A stretch of DNA of 64,000 nt from Maritalea mobilis (GCF_019800885.1 NZ_JAHVKE010000001.1:1426001-1490000), one strand, 5' to 3'. Positions 52,923 through 63,177 are shown, numbered from the stretch's first letter. Program-made: numbers and translations. Notes: generated by a model not told the origin, from the sequence alone.

Positions 52923-54563
52923 TCAGCCGTCGCGCAAGGCGCGGCGCAGGATCTTGCCGGTGGCCGTCATCGGAAGGCTGTCGGCGCGGAAGATCTTGCG
53001 TGGCACCACATGCGCCGAAACCTTGTCGCGCACCCAGGCGCGGAGCGTTTCCGGCATGCCATCCCAGTCCACCCCCTCGCGCATGACGACATGGGCCACC
53101 ACCACCTGCGTGCGGATCGGATCTGGCTTGCCGACCACGGCGGCCATCACGACATCGGGATGGGAGGCCAGCGCCTGTTCGATCTCGACCGGGCCGATGC
53201 GATAGCCCGCACTGGTGATGACGTCGTCATCGCGCGCGTGGAACACCATCTGGCCATCCTCGCGCAGAAGCGCCAGGTCGCCGGTGCGCAACCAGCCATC
53301 GAGCACCTTTTTGGCCGTCGCCTCGGGCTTGCCCCAGTATTCCAGGAACATCACCGGGTCTGGCGCGCGCACGCAGACCTCTCCCACCTCTCCGGCCGAA
53401 ACGGGCTTGTCGTCCGGCCCCAAAACGGCAACCTCGTGCCCCGGCACGGCGAGCCCCATGGCACCCGGTACGCGGTCCATCATCCGGTCGCAGGAGGCGA
53501 CGACAAGGTTCGCCTCGGTCTGACCGTAAAACTCGTTGATCGGACAGCGCAGCGCCTCGCGCCCCCAGTCCAAAAGGTCCGCCCCCAACGCCTCGCCGCC
53601 CGATCCGACCGCGCGCAGGCGCAGATCGCGCGGCACCGGAGCGTGGCGCATCATGCGCAGCGCCGTTGGCGGGATGAAGGCATTGGTCACACCCTCCTCC
53701 GCCATCAGGTTCAGGGCCGCGTCCGGGTCGAACTTTGCGAAGCGGTGGCTGACCAGGGGCACGCCGTAGAAAAGGCACGGCATCGCCATGTCCATCAACC
53801 CGCCGATCCAGGCCCAATCCGCCGGCGTCCAGCCGACATCGCCGGACTGCGGGAACCAATTCTGCGACAGTTCCATGCAGGGCAGGTGGCCGTAGAGGAA
53901 CCGATGCGCATGCAGAACGCCCTTAGGATCGCCCGTGGTGCCCGAGGTGTAGATCATCACCGCCGGATCTTCGGCATCGGTCGGCACCCGTTTGAAGCCC
54001 GGGGCGGGCGTCGCGATGATCTCGTCGAAAGACTGGATGGGCTCGACGGCCGCGCCTGTCGAAATCACCAGCTCAAGCTCGGGCAGGTCGGGGCGCAGCG
54101 CCATCAGCTTGTCGATCTGACCACCGTCGCACAGCACGGCCCGGGCCCCTGAATCGGCCAATCGGTAGCGCAGCGCATCTTCACCGAAGAGGGTGAACAG
54201 AGGCAGGGCCACCGCCCCCAGCTTCATCGCTGCGAAATGCGTGATGAGAACCGCCGGGTGCTGCGCCATCATCACGGCAACACGGTCCCCGCGCATGATC
54301 CCGGCCGCGTCCATCGCAGCCGCCAACCGGTCGGAGGCGCGCTTGAGATCCCCGTAGGTCCAGACCTGCCGGTCGCCATCTTGCGTAAAGTGAATAACGG
54401 CCGCCTTGCCCGGGTCCAGGGTGGCCCAGCTGTCGCAACACAGGTCGGCAATGTTCATCGCTGCCGGCACGTGCCAGCGAAACCCGTCGCGAAGCCGCGC
54501 CCAATCGGCCCGCCCCCGCGCGGGCCGTTCGATCAGGCAACGATCCTGCGACGCGTCAGGCAT
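52923..54563 (-). CDS. AMP-dependent acyl-CoA synthetase/ligase
   Basis: 546 residues of the adenylate-forming (ANL) family; activates a carboxylic acid with ATP and CoA. Motifs: P-loop YTSGTTGDPKGVLH (about 206-219), FYGQTEANL (A5), WLRTGDLALLREDG (A7), and C-terminal hinge DDDVITSAGYRIGPVEIE with the catalytic Lys in PMTATGKILRRALRDG. The acyl specificity (acetate, short-chain or aromatic acid) cannot be read. It overlaps the upstream lipoprotein gene by 8 bases. Confidence 0.9.
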   Translation of the reverse strand: MPDASQDRCLIERPARGRADWARLRDGFRWHVPAAMNIADLCCDSWATLDPGKAAVIHFTQDGDRQVWTYGDLKRASDRLAAAMDAAGIMRGDRVAVMMAQHPAVLITHFAAMKLGAVALPLFTLFGEDALRYRLADSGARAVLCDGGQIDKLMALRPDLPELELVISTGAAVEPIQSFDEIIATPAPGFKRVPTDAEDPAVMIYTSGTTGDPKGVLHAHRFLYGHLPCMELSQNWFPQSGDVGWTPADWAWIGGLMDMAMPCLFYGVPLVSHRFAKFDPDAALNLMAEEGVTNAFIPPTALRMMRHAPVPRDLRLRAVGSGGEALGADLLDWGREALRCPINEFYGQTEANLVVASCDRMMDRVPGAMGLAVPGHEVAVLGPDDKPVSAGEVGEVCVRAPDPVMFLEYWGKPEATAKKVLDGWLRTGDLALLREDGQMVFHARDDDVITSAGYRIGPVEIEQALASHPDVVMAAVVGKPDPIRTQVVVAHVVMREGVDWDGMPETLRAWVRDKVSAHVVPRKIFRADSLPMTATGKILRRALRDG

Positions 54564-54978
54564 CCGAGATGACAGTCACCGTCGGCAGGTTGGTCAAGGG
54601 GATGCCGAGCGCCTGCATCGCCTCCAGCGATAGGCGCGAGCCCGACCCCCGATCCCCGCCCGACGGGATCAGCGTCAGCGCCACAACCGTTCCGTCCGGC
54701 GCGATCACCCGACCGGGGCCTTCCTCGGTCACGACGGGCGTTTCGATCCAGAGCCCGGGACGCGTCGCGTCGCCAAGGCTGGCCACCGTCAGGCCGCGAA
54801 ACTGGCCGTCCGAGGCAGGGTTCGAAGGCGCGCCGGCGGCAAGGCCACCCTCGGGCTCAGCCACCGCGGCCGGGCCCAGATCGACCGGCTCATCATCGCC
54901 GCCGAAGAGGCCAAAGCCGGTGCCACCACAGCCGGCGAGCGCCAGCACGAAAACGAGTGAGAATGTGCGTGTCATCAT
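54556..54978 (-). CDS. Small lipoprotein of unknown function
   Basis: 140 residues from the ATG at 54978 (a second Met follows). Lipobox LAGC with Cys17, then a low-complexity Gly/Asp/Glu-rich linker to about residue 55, and a compact domain with [36 protein letters not shown] and [11 protein letters not shown]. The domain is similar in form to proteins annotated in roseobacters as lipoproteins beside moaA, without known activity. Divergent from moaA. Confidence 0.75.
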   Translation of the reverse strand: MMTRTFSLVFVLALAGCGGTGFGLFGGDDEPVDLGPAAVAEPEGGLAAGAPSNPASDGQFRGLTVASLGDATRPGLWIETPVVTEEGPGRVIAPDGTVVALTLIPSGGDRGSGSRLSLEAMQALGIPLTNLPTVTVISDA

Positions 54979-55068
54979 GGCGCGAACCCTAGGGCCGTGC
55001 GCGAGGACGATCAACTGGTCTCATGCACAGGCTTGCGGGTTGGCGGCGCGATACCTAGTCTCCGCACC

Positions 55069-56079
55069 ATGGAAACGACCGCCCCTCTTATCGATCCGTT
55101 CGCGCGCGCGATCTCCTATCTGCGCGTCTCGGTCACCGACCGCTGCGATTTTCGCTGTGTCTATTGCATGGCCGAGAACATGACCTTCCTGCCGAAGAAA
55201 GAGCTTCTGACGCTGGAGGAGTTGGACCGGATGTGTTCGACCTTCATCCGCCTCGGCGTGGAAAAGCTGCGCATCACGGGGGGAGAGCCGCTGGTGCGCC
55301 GCGATATCATGACCTTCTTCAACGCCATGACGCGTCACCTCGACTCGGGCGCGTTGAAGGAACTGACACTGACCACCAACGGAAGCCAGTTGGCCAAGTT
55401 CGCCGAACCGCTTTACGCGGCGGGCGTGCGGCGGGTGAACGTGTCGCTCGACACGCTGGACGACCAGAAATTCGCGGACATCACCCGTTGGGGACGCCTG
55501 AAACAGGTGATCGAAGGCATCGACGCCGCGCAAGCCGCAGGGCTCCGCGTGAAGATCAACGCCGTCGCGCTGAAAGGGTTCAACGAGGATGAGCTCTTTA
55601 CCCTGCAGGACTGGTGCGCCGCGCGCGACATGGACCTGACCTTCATCGAGGTCATGCCGATGGGCGATCTGGGCAACGAGGACCGGCTGGACCAATACTG
55701 GTCGCTGAAGGACCTGCGTGCCCGATTGGAAGACCGCTTTACCCTGATCGACCTGGCGGAACGCACCGGCGGTCCGGCGCGCTATGTTCAGGTGCAAGAG
55801 ACCGGGCAGAAAATTGGCTTCATCACGCCGCTGACGCATAATTTCTGCGAAAGCTGTAATCGCGTGCGCCTGACCTGCACGGGCGAGCTTTACATGTGCC
55901 TCGGGCAAGAGGACATGGCCGACCTGCGCGCGCCGCTGCGCGCCTCAAGCGACGACGCCGTGCTGGAAGACGCCATCCGGAAGGCGATCGCGCTCAAGCC
56001 CAAGGGGCACGATTTCGACTATTCCCGGCAGAGCGTGGATGGTCAGGTCAGCCGCCACATGAGCCATACGGGTGGGTGA
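55069..56079 (+). CDS. moaA: GTP 3',8-cyclase MoaA
   Basis: Radical-SAM enzyme for the first step of molybdenum cofactor synthesis, converting GTP to 3',8-cH2GTP. The SAM cluster is Cys26-Cys30-Cys33 (CDFRCVYC), the second cluster Cys260-Cys263-Cys277 ([19 protein letters not shown]). The C-terminal GG required for activity is present (SHTGG). 336 residues, full length; the ATG at 55069 is chosen over an earlier start at 54997. The next gene overlaps its end by 8 bases. Confidence 0.97.
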   Translation: METTAPLIDPFARAISYLRVSVTDRCDFRCVYCMAENMTFLPKKELLTLEELDRMCSTFIRLGVEKLRITGGEPLVRRDIMTFFNAMTRHLDSGALKELTLTTNGSQLAKFAEPLYAAGVRRVNVSLDTLDDQKFADITRWGRLKQVIEGIDAAQAAGLRVKINAVALKGFNEDELFTLQDWCAARDMDLTFIEVMPMGDLGNEDRLDQYWSLKDLRARLEDRFTLIDLAERTGGPARYVQVQETGQKIGFITPLTHNFCESCNRVRLTCTGELYMCLGQEDMADLRAPLRASSDDAVLEDAIRKAIALKPKGHDFDYSRQSVDGQVSRHMSHTGG

Positions 56080-56578
56080 CAGCCCTCCAGCGCGACAGGG
56101 ACGCATTCGCTCGGCTCTGACCTTGGCCTTTGCTGGCGCCACGAGCCTGTTCGCGGCCCTAACGATCCACGAAATTCTGGTGTTTGGCCCGCGAAACCAC
56201 GACCTGATCGCGTCGTCATCCACACCTTGCACAGATCCGCCCTGCCTGACCCTTGGTGTTGTACTGACGGGACAGATCGCCAAGGCTATCGGCGCGTCGC
56301 TCGCCTTCGCGATCATCGGGGGCATTTGGAGCACAGGCATGGCACGGCTGGGCACGGCCATGGGGTTCTGGGTTTTGCAATACGCGTGGTCGCTGATTGG
56401 GATCTCGTCGGGCTACCGAGTGCATTTCGACTCTGACTGGGGCCTGTGGGGACCTTTCGCAGAGCTCATGTGGCACCCTTTCCTGACGCCCGGCCTCCTG
56501 ATCGCCGGACTTGGGGCATTTTACGCACTCGATCGCGTGGCTGATGCCGCCACCGCGCCTCAGAGTATGGCCCGATAG
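56072..56578 (+). CDS. Four-helix membrane protein of unknown function
   Basis: 168 residues from a GTG at 56072 that overlaps moaA by 8 bases. Helices at about 15-35 ([18 protein letters not shown]), 58-85, 95-112 and 130-155 are predicted, with a Cys-containing loop ([13 protein letters not shown]). No family is recognised. Coupling to moaA suggests co-expression, but nothing ties it to cofactor synthesis. Confidence 0.6.
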   Translation: MGDSPPARQGRIRSALTLAFAGATSLFAALTIHEILVFGPRNHDLIASSSTPCTDPPCLTLGVVLTGQIAKAIGASLAFAIIGGIWSTGMARLGTAMGFWVLQYAWSLIGISSGYRVHFDSDWGLWGPFAELMWHPFLTPGLLIAGLGAFYALDRVADAATAPQSMAR

Positions 56579-56630
56579 CCAAGAGCCAGCCGTCCGGGGG
56601 TGCAACACCACCCCCAGACCAACTTGCGCG

Positions 56631-57794
56631 CTACGCCGCCGGCATCCGCCGTTCGACAACCTCGGCCAGCCACGAACACCCGGCCGGGATCGCCTCGTCG
56701 TTGAAGTTATACTTGGGGTGGTGAACCATCGCGGTGTCCCCGTTCCCGACAAGGATATACGCACCGGGGCGCGCGTTCAGCATGAAGGCGAAATCCTCGC
56801 CGCCCATGACAAGCGGGGCCTCGTCACAGTCGCCGGCGATGTCGCGGGCGACCTCGGCGGCAAACTCGGTCTGTTCCTCGGAATTCACCATGACGGGGTA
56901 GTTGCGCTTGTAGACCAGCTCGGCCTTGGCGCCGAACGTCGCGGCGGTGCCCTCGACGATCTCTTTCATGCGCGCCTCGGTCAGGTCCTGCACCTCGGGA
57001 TCGAGGGTGCGCACCGTGCCCTTCATCTTCACCGTTTCGGGAATGACGTTATGGGCATGGCTGCCGGTCTCGAAGCTGGTGACGGAGACGACGACCTGTT
57101 TCACCGGGTCCACATTGCGGCTGGCGATGGTCTGGAGCGCCAGGACAATGTGGCTGGCCACCACGGTCGTGTCGATCGTGTCATGCGGTTTCGCCGCATG
57201 GCCACCACGGCCCGTGACATTGATTTCGAACAGGTCCGCCGCCGCAAAGAAGGCACCGGGGCGGATCGCGAAGCTGCCGGTGGGCACGCCTGGCCAGTTG
57301 TGCATGCCGTAGACCTCGTCGATCGACCAGCGATCCATCATGCCGTCATCGACCATCTCGCGACCGCCGCCGCCGCCCTCTTCGGCAGGCTGGAAGATGA
57401 CGGCGACGGTGCCGTCGAAATTGCGCGTCTCGGCGAGGTATTTCGCGGCCCCAAGCAGCATGGCGGTATGACCGTCATGGCCGCAGGCATGCATTGCACC
57501 GGGGGTTTTCGAGGCATAGTCGAGGCCGGTTTCCTCGTGGATCGGCAGGGCATCCATATCCGCGCGCAGCCCGATGGTGCGGCCGGACTTGTCGGTCTTG
57601 CCCTTGATGATGCCGACCACACCAGTGCGCCCGATGCCGGTCACCACCTCGTCACAGCCGAATTCCTTGAGCTTGTCGGCCACAAGCGCCGCGGTGCGGT
57701 GCGTCTCGAACAGGATCTCGGGATGTTCATGGATATCGCGCCGCCACTCGGTGATCTCGGGCAGCATCTCGGCGAAACGGTTCTTCACGGGCAT
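56631..57794 (-). CDS. M20D family amidohydrolase (copy A)
   Basis: 387-residue hippurate hydrolase/aminoacylase-type enzyme of the M20D group, hydrolysing N-acyl amino acids. Metal and catalytic motifs: HACGHDGHTAML (Cys and His ligands), FQPAEEGGGGG (Glu pair) and GGEDFAFML near the C-terminus; the lid domain lies at about 185-300. Last gene of a five-gene minus-strand run and the most C-terminal of three tandem paralogues. Substrate unknown. Confidence 0.93.
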   Translation of the reverse strand: MPVKNRFAEMLPEITEWRRDIHEHPEILFETHRTAALVADKLKEFGCDEVVTGIGRTGVVGIIKGKTDKSGRTIGLRADMDALPIHEETGLDYASKTPGAMHACGHDGHTAMLLGAAKYLAETRNFDGTVAVIFQPAEEGGGGGREMVDDGMMDRWSIDEVYGMHNWPGVPTGSFAIRPGAFFAAADLFEINVTGRGGHAAKPHDTIDTTVVASHIVLALQTIASRNVDPVKQVVVSVTSFETGSHAHNVIPETVKMKGTVRTLDPEVQDLTEARMKEIVEGTAATFGAKAELVYKRNYPVMVNSEEQTEFAAEVARDIAGDCDEAPLVMGGEDFAFMLNARPGAYILVGNGDTAMVHHPKYNFNDEAIPAGCSWLAEVVERRMPAA

Positions 57795-57829
57795 CTGTAT
57801 GTCTTTCTTTTGAGCGAGCGTCTTGGGTG

Positions 57830-58999
57830 TTACTTGGCGACGGGCATCCGGCGTTCAACGATCTCGGCGAAGAAACTGCATCCGTAAGGGATGGCCTCGT
57901 CGTCGAAATTGTATTTCGGGTGATGGCACATCGCCGTATCGCCGTTTCCGATGAAAACATAGGCGCCGGGACGCGCCTCCAGCATGTAGGAGAAATCCTC
58001 TGACGGCATAATGGGGCGGGTATCGCCATCGACCTCAAGGCCGACGGCGCGGGCGGCCTCCACCGCGTGTTCGACCGCGGTCGCGTCATTCACCGTGACC
58101 GGGTAGCCGGGGTGCCAGACCACCTCGACCGTCGCACCAAAGGCGGCGGCGATCCCTTCGGCCACGCGGGTAATGCGGCCCTGCATCTGGTCGCGCTCCT
58201 CGGGGTCGAGGCAGCGGACCGTGCCGGTCAGTTTGGCGGTATGGGCGATGATGTTGGTCGCGTTGCTGTCGGTCTCGAAGGTGCCTACGGTCAACACGAC
58301 GCGGTTCAGCGGGTCGACATTGCGCGCCACGATGTTGTGCAGTGACACCACGATCTGCGAGGCGACAAGGGTGGTATCCACCGCCTTGTGCGGCTCGGCC
58401 GCATGCCCACCGAGGCCCGTGACGATGATGTCGAATTCATCCGAGGACGCCTGCAGCGGCCCGGCGCGGGTGATGAAATGGCCGATCGGCGTTCCGGGTG
58501 CGTTGTGCATGCCATAGACTTCGTCCACATCGAACCGGTCCATCACCCCGTCATCGACCATCGCCTTGCCCCCTGCCCCGCCTTCTTCGGCGGGTTGGAA
58601 CAACAGCACGACCGTGCCGTCGAAATTGCGCGTCTCCGATAAGTATTTCGCCACCCCCAGCAGCATGGAGGTGTGCCCATCATGGCCGCAGGCATGCATC
58701 GCGCCGGGTGTTTCCGACGCGTAGCCGACGCCGGTCTGTTCGTGGATCGGCAACGCATCCATGTCAGCCCTGAGCGCGATGACCTTGCCCGACCCGTTTT
58801 CCCGTCCCTTGATGACGCCGACAACCCCGGTCTGGCCCACGCCTTCGACGACCTCGTCGCAGCCGAACTCCCGCAGTTTTTCCGCGACGATCCCGGCGGT
58901 GCGATGCACCTCGTACATCAATTCGGGATGGCGGTGGAAATCGTGGCGCCACTCGGTGATCTCGGGCAGCAATTCGGCGAAGCGGTTCTTGATCGGCAT
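57830..58999 (-). CDS. M20D family amidohydrolase (copy B)
   Basis: 389 residues, same family and layout as copy A. Metal motif HACGHDGHTSML and FQPAEEGGAGG. In the C-terminal signature it reads MPSEDFSYML where copies A and C have GGEDF; Glu and Asp ligands of the family are still in place. It lies between copies A and C with gaps of 35 and 12 bases. The substitution suggests a different side-chain or acyl preference, but this is inference. Confidence 0.93.
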   Translation of the reverse strand: MPIKNRFAELLPEITEWRHDFHRHPELMYEVHRTAGIVAEKLREFGCDEVVEGVGQTGVVGVIKGRENGSGKVIALRADMDALPIHEQTGVGYASETPGAMHACGHDGHTSMLLGVAKYLSETRNFDGTVVLLFQPAEEGGAGGKAMVDDGVMDRFDVDEVYGMHNAPGTPIGHFITRAGPLQASSDEFDIIVTGLGGHAAEPHKAVDTTLVASQIVVSLHNIVARNVDPLNRVVLTVGTFETDSNATNIIAHTAKLTGTVRCLDPEERDQMQGRITRVAEGIAAAFGATVEVVWHPGYPVTVNDATAVEHAVEAARAVGLEVDGDTRPIMPSEDFSYMLEARPGAYVFIGNGDTAMCHHPKYNFDDEAIPYGCSFFAEIVERRMPVAK

Positions 59000-59011
59000 G
59001 TCGGGGCCTCC

Positions 59012-60184
59012 TCAGGCGGCGGGCATTCGTCGTTCGACGAGTTCGGCGAAGAAGCTGCATCCGTAGGGGATGGCTTCGTCGTTGAAGTCATATTCGGGGT
59101 GGTGAACGCCGGCGCTGTCGCCATTTCCGACATTGATGAAGGCACCGGGGCGCGCGTTGAGCATGTAGGCGAAATCCTCGCCGCCCATGCGGGGCGGACG
59201 GCCCCAGCGCACCTTGTCGTCCCCTGCGACGGCGCGCGCGATCTCGGCGGCGATCTCGGCATTCTCGTCATGGTTGACCACGACCGGGTAACCGCGGTGG
59301 TAATCGAGATGCGCCTCGCAGCCATAGGCCTCGGCGGTGGAATGGATCAGCCGCGTCACCCGCCGTTCGGCGATATCGCGCACCTCGTCATCGAGGGTGC
59401 GCACGGTGCCACGGATCAGAACCTCGGGCGGGATGACGTTGAAGGCCTCCGAGGCGGTGCGCAGCGTGCAGACGGAAACGACGATTTCCTTGATCGGGTC
59501 GACATTCCGGCTGGCGACGGTCTGCAGCGCCATGACCGTGGCGCAGGCGGCGGGCGTCGGGTCGACGCACATATGCGGCCGCGCGGCATGCCCGCCCTTG
59601 CCGACGATGCGAACCTCGAACTCGTCGGCGGCGGCCATGATCGGCCCGGGCGAGACACCGAATTCGCCCACGGGCAGGCCCGGCTCATTATGCATGCCAT
59701 AGACCTCGTCGATGCCGAAGCGCTCCATCATCCCGTCACGCACCATGAGGTCGCCGCCCCCGCCACCCTCTTCGGCGGGCTGGAAGATCAGCGCGACCGT
59801 ACCGTCGAAATTGCGCGTCTCGGACAAATACTTGGCAGCCCCCAACAGCATCGCGGTGTGACCGTCATGGCCGCAGGCATGCATCTTGCCGGGGGTCTGG
59901 CTGGCATGCGGCAGGCCGGTGTGCTCGTCCATCGGAAGCGCATCCATGTCGGCGCGCAACCCTATGCAGCGCCCAGAAGAATCGGTCTTGCCCTTGATCA
60001 GCGCGACGATGCCCGAGCGCCCGATCCCGGTATGGATCTCGTCGACGCCGAATTCCTTAAGCTTCTTTTCGACCATTGCCGTCGTCTTGGGCAGATCGAA
60101 GAGCAACTCGGGGTTCATGTGAATCTCGCGACGCCATTCGGCGATCTCGGGCATCAGTTCCGCGAGACGGTTCTTGATCGGCAT
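59012..60184 (-). CDS. M20D family amidohydrolase (copy C)
   Basis: 390 residues from the ATG at 60184 (an upstream frame start at 60214 is less likely). Motifs HACGHDGHTAML, FQPAEEGGGGG and GGEDFAYML are intact. It differs from copies A and B by the insert KVRWGRPPRM before the GGEDF signature. It starts 13 bases after the ArgE-like gene. The three copies are paralogues with most motifs shared, so the array probably arose by tandem duplication followed by divergence. Confidence 0.93.
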   Translation of the reverse strand: MPIKNRLAELMPEIAEWRREIHMNPELLFDLPKTTAMVEKKLKEFGVDEIHTGIGRSGIVALIKGKTDSSGRCIGLRADMDALPMDEHTGLPHASQTPGKMHACGHDGHTAMLLGAAKYLSETRNFDGTVALIFQPAEEGGGGGDLMVRDGMMERFGIDEVYGMHNEPGLPVGEFGVSPGPIMAAADEFEVRIVGKGGHAARPHMCVDPTPAACATVMALQTVASRNVDPIKEIVVSVCTLRTASEAFNVIPPEVLIRGTVRTLDDEVRDIAERRVTRLIHSTAEAYGCEAHLDYHRGYPVVVNHDENAEIAAEIARAVAGDDKVRWGRPPRMGGEDFAYMLNARPGAFINVGNGDSAGVHHPEYDFNDEAIPYGCSFFAELVERRMPAA

Positions 60185-60197
60185 GATGGGTCCTCGT

Positions 60198-61352
60198 TCA
60201 GGAAAGCGCGTCAAGAAGGCGGGCCATGAACGCTTCGCCTTTCTTGAACTGGTCTACGGTCAGAAATTCGTTGGGTTGATGGGCCTGCGCGATGTCGCCC
60301 GGGCCGCACACGACGGCGGAGTAGCCCGCCCGCTGGAATTGCCCCGCCTCGGTCCCGTAGCTGACGACGCGGGTGCCATTCTCGCCGGTGATCCGCCGGG
60401 CCATTTCCTCGGCGGCGCCATCCACCTCGGCCGCAAGGCCCGGCACGTCCCATTTCGGGGTCGCTTCGATCCAGGCCTCGGGACGCACGGCTTTCATCCC
60501 TTTCTCAATCCGGGCGATCTCGGCCCCGATCTTCTCGGCCCAGAACTCGTTCGATTCGGTCGGCACACACCGCGCCGACAGCACGAAGGTGCAGTCCTTG
60601 GCGGTGATGTTATGCGCCGTGCCGCCCTGGACCATGCCGACATGCAGCGTCGTGTAGGGGGGATCGTAATCGCTGTTCGGATCTGCCTTGGCGCGGTTTT
60701 CCTCGTTCACGCGGTTGGCCCAGTCGATCAGCTTGGCCCCCTCCATGATCGCGGAGACGCCCTTGTAAGCGATCGAGGAATGCACCTCGAAGCCGTGGAA
60801 ATGCAGGTCGAAGCCGACCCCGCCCTTGTGGCCGTTCACCACGCCCATATTGGTCGGCTCGCCGATGATGGCGACCGAGGCACGGGGCAGATGGGTCGCC
60901 ATTTTCTCGATCATCGGCGGCGCGCCGATGCACCCGATCTCTTCATCCCGGCTGAGGCAAAGCTGCAAGGGGCGGGACACGCCGCGCCGCGCGGCTTCGA
61001 CCGTGGCGCAGATGGCCAGGGCGTCAAAGCCTTTCATGTCGCAACATCCGCGTCCGAAAAGCTTTCCGTCTTTCTCGACCACGGTGAACGGGTCGGTGTC
61101 CCATTCCTGCCCGTCGACCGGCACAACGTCGGTATGCCCCGACAACACGACACCGCCATCGACCTCGGCGCCGACATGGGCGTAGAGGCTGGCCTTGTGA
61201 CCGCTCGCGTCATAGTCGCGGTAGGTCTTGATCCCGTGGCTGTTCAGGTACTCCTCGACCCAGTCGACGAGGGCGAGGTTGCTGTCGCGGGAAACGGTGG
61301 GGAACGAAACGAGCTTGTCCAGAAGGGCGCGTGCGCCAAGCGTGTTTGCCAA
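60198..61352 (-). CDS. argE: Acetylornithine deacetylase-like M20 peptidase
   Basis: 384 residues of the M20A/ArgE branch, deacetylating N-acetylornithine or related N-acyl amino acids. Metal sites: SGHTDVVPVDG, GRGCCDMKGFDAL, and SRDEEIGCIGAPP. The start at 61352 lies 4 bases beyond the ABC gene's stop. The arginine pathway in many alphaproteobacteria uses ArgJ, so this enzyme may serve peptide or N-acyl amino acid catabolism, as its neighbours suggest; the symbol follows the family, not proven activity. Confidence 0.85.
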   Translation of the reverse strand: MANTLGARALLDKLVSFPTVSRDSNLALVDWVEEYLNSHGIKTYRDYDASGHKASLYAHVGAEVDGGVVLSGHTDVVPVDGQEWDTDPFTVVEKDGKLFGRGCCDMKGFDALAICATVEAARRGVSRPLQLCLSRDEEIGCIGAPPMIEKMATHLPRASVAIIGEPTNMGVVNGHKGGVGFDLHFHGFEVHSSIAYKGVSAIMEGAKLIDWANRVNEENRAKADPNSDYDPPYTTLHVGMVQGGTAHNITAKDCTFVLSARCVPTESNEFWAEKIGAEIARIEKGMKAVRPEAWIEATPKWDVPGLAAEVDGAAEEMARRITGENGTRVVSYGTEAGQFQRAGYSAVVCGPGDIAQAHQPNEFLTVDQFKKGEAFMARLLDALS

Positions 61353-61356
61353 GGTT

Positions 61357-63177
61357 TCAATACCCGCTGTCTGTAACGAGGATGTGGTGACCCGGCCCGA
61401 CCTCTCGGTAAACCGAGGGTTCGGGTTCGTAATCGACGGGATGCACCGGCGACGGAATCGGCTTGAAGTTCAGGTCCCGCGCCAGCTTGCGCATGCCGGG
61501 ATCGGCAATCGGCACCGCCTTGAGCAGCGCTTGCGTGTAGGGGTGCTGCGGGTCTTCGAACACCTGCTGGCGCGGCCCGATCTCGACCACGCGCCCCAGG
61601 TACATCACGCCAACATCATGGCTGACCCGTTCGACGACCGCCATATCGTGCGAAATGAACAGGTAGGACAGCCCCAGTTCCTGCTGCAATTCCATCATCA
61701 GGTTCAGAACCTCGGCCTGAACCGACACGTCCAGCGCGCTGACCGCCTCGTCCGCGATGATCAGTTTCGGGTTGAGCGCGAGGGCGCGGGCGATCGCGAC
61801 GCGCTGGCGCTGACCGCCGGACAGTTCGTGCGGATAGCGGCGCATGAAATCACGCGGCAGGCGCACCCGGTCAAACAGCTTCGCCACGCGGTCGGTGCGC
61901 TCCTGCGCATCGCCAACGCCGTAGTTGATCAGGGGCTCGGCCACCTGCACACCCAATCGCATCTGCGGATTGAGAGATGCGAACGGATCCTGGAAGATCA
62001 TCTGCATGTCCAGCCGCGCCTTTTGCAGGTCGCGATGGTTGAGCGCGATGATGTCCTTGCCGTCGAGTTCCACCTTGCCGGATAGCGGTTCGACCAGGCG
62101 CAGGATGGACCGGCCGCAGGTCGACTTGCCGCAGCCGGATTCGCCCACGAGGCTGAGGGTGCGGCCAGCATTCAGCGTAAGCGACACGTCCTCGACCGCG
62201 TGGACATTGGCGATGGTCCGGCGAAACAGGCCGCCCTTGACCGGGAAGCGGGTCACGAGGTTTTCGACCTTCAAAAGCACCTTGTCGGTGCCGGTGATCG
62301 GCCCCGCCTCGACATGCTCGCGGCCCACCAGCTTCATCGGCTCCGGCAGGGTCTTGCCCTTCATCTCGCCCAGCTTCGGCACCGCTGCCAGAAGGGCCTT
62401 GGTGTAATCGTGCTTCGGGTTGTTGAAGATCTGCTCGACCGGCCCTTCTTCGACCTTGTGGCCGCGATACATGACGACCACGCGGTCGGCCATTTGCGCA
62501 ACCACCGCCATATCGTGCGTGATGAACATGACCGAGGTGCCGGTCTCTTCCTTCAACCGGTTGATGAGGCTCAGGATTTCCGCCTGAATTGTCACGTCGA
62601 GCGCCGTGGTCGGCTCGTCCGCAATCAGGATCTTGGGCTCGCAGGCAAGGGCGATCGCGATCACGACGCGCTGGCGCATGCCCCCCGACAGTTCATGCGG
62701 ATACTGCTTCAGGCGTCGCTCCGGTTCGGGGATGCGCACCTGCCGCATCAGCTCCAGCGCCCGGTTGCGGGCGGCCTCGCGCGACATGTTCTTGTGCCGC
62801 AACAAGCCCTCGGTCAGCTGACGTTCGATGGTGAACACCGGGTTCAGCGCGGTCATCGGCTCCTGGAAGATCATGCCGATGTCGTTGCCGCGAATATCGC
62901 CCATCGTGCCCGAGGGCTGCTTGGCGAGGTCGATGGGCGTGCCGTCCTTGCGGTCGAAGATCAACTCGCCGCCTGTGATCTCCCCGCCGCCGAATTCCAC
63001 GAGGCGCATCAGCGACAGCGACGAAACCGATTTCCCCGAGCCGCTTTCCCCGACGATGCAGACCGTCTCGCCGGCGCCGACCTCGAAACTGACATCCTCC
63101 ACCCCGACCACGGTTCCGTTACGCGTTTCGAACTCGACGCGCAGATTGCGCACCTGCGCGATGGGATGGTCAAGCAT
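61357..63177 (-). CDS. Double-ATPase ABC transporter protein for oligo/dipeptides
   Basis: 606 residues with two complete nucleotide-binding domains in one chain, like GsiA or fused DppD-DppF. Walker A GESGSGKS at 43-50 and GESGCGKS at about 343-350; signatures LSGGMRQR and LSGGQRQR; each is followed by an oligopeptide-transport C-terminal region (such as HPYTQALLKAVP). It powers import of peptides through permeases that are not in the window. First gene of the minus-strand run; ATG at 63177. Divergent from the binding-protein gene. Confidence 0.94.
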   Translation of the reverse strand: MLDHPIAQVRNLRVEFETRNGTVVGVEDVSFEVGAGETVCIVGESGSGKSVSSLSLMRLVEFGGGEITGGELIFDRKDGTPIDLAKQPSGTMGDIRGNDIGMIFQEPMTALNPVFTIERQLTEGLLRHKNMSREAARNRALELMRQVRIPEPERRLKQYPHELSGGMRQRVVIAIALACEPKILIADEPTTALDVTIQAEILSLINRLKEETGTSVMFITHDMAVVAQMADRVVVMYRGHKVEEGPVEQIFNNPKHDYTKALLAAVPKLGEMKGKTLPEPMKLVGREHVEAGPITGTDKVLLKVENLVTRFPVKGGLFRRTIANVHAVEDVSLTLNAGRTLSLVGESGCGKSTCGRSILRLVEPLSGKVELDGKDIIALNHRDLQKARLDMQMIFQDPFASLNPQMRLGVQVAEPLINYGVGDAQERTDRVAKLFDRVRLPRDFMRRYPHELSGGQRQRVAIARALALNPKLIIADEAVSALDVSVQAEVLNLMMELQQELGLSYLFISHDMAVVERVSHDVGVMYLGRVVEIGPRQQVFEDPQHPYTQALLKAVPIADPGMRKLARDLNFKPIPSPVHPVDYEPEPSVYREVGPGHHILVTDSGY

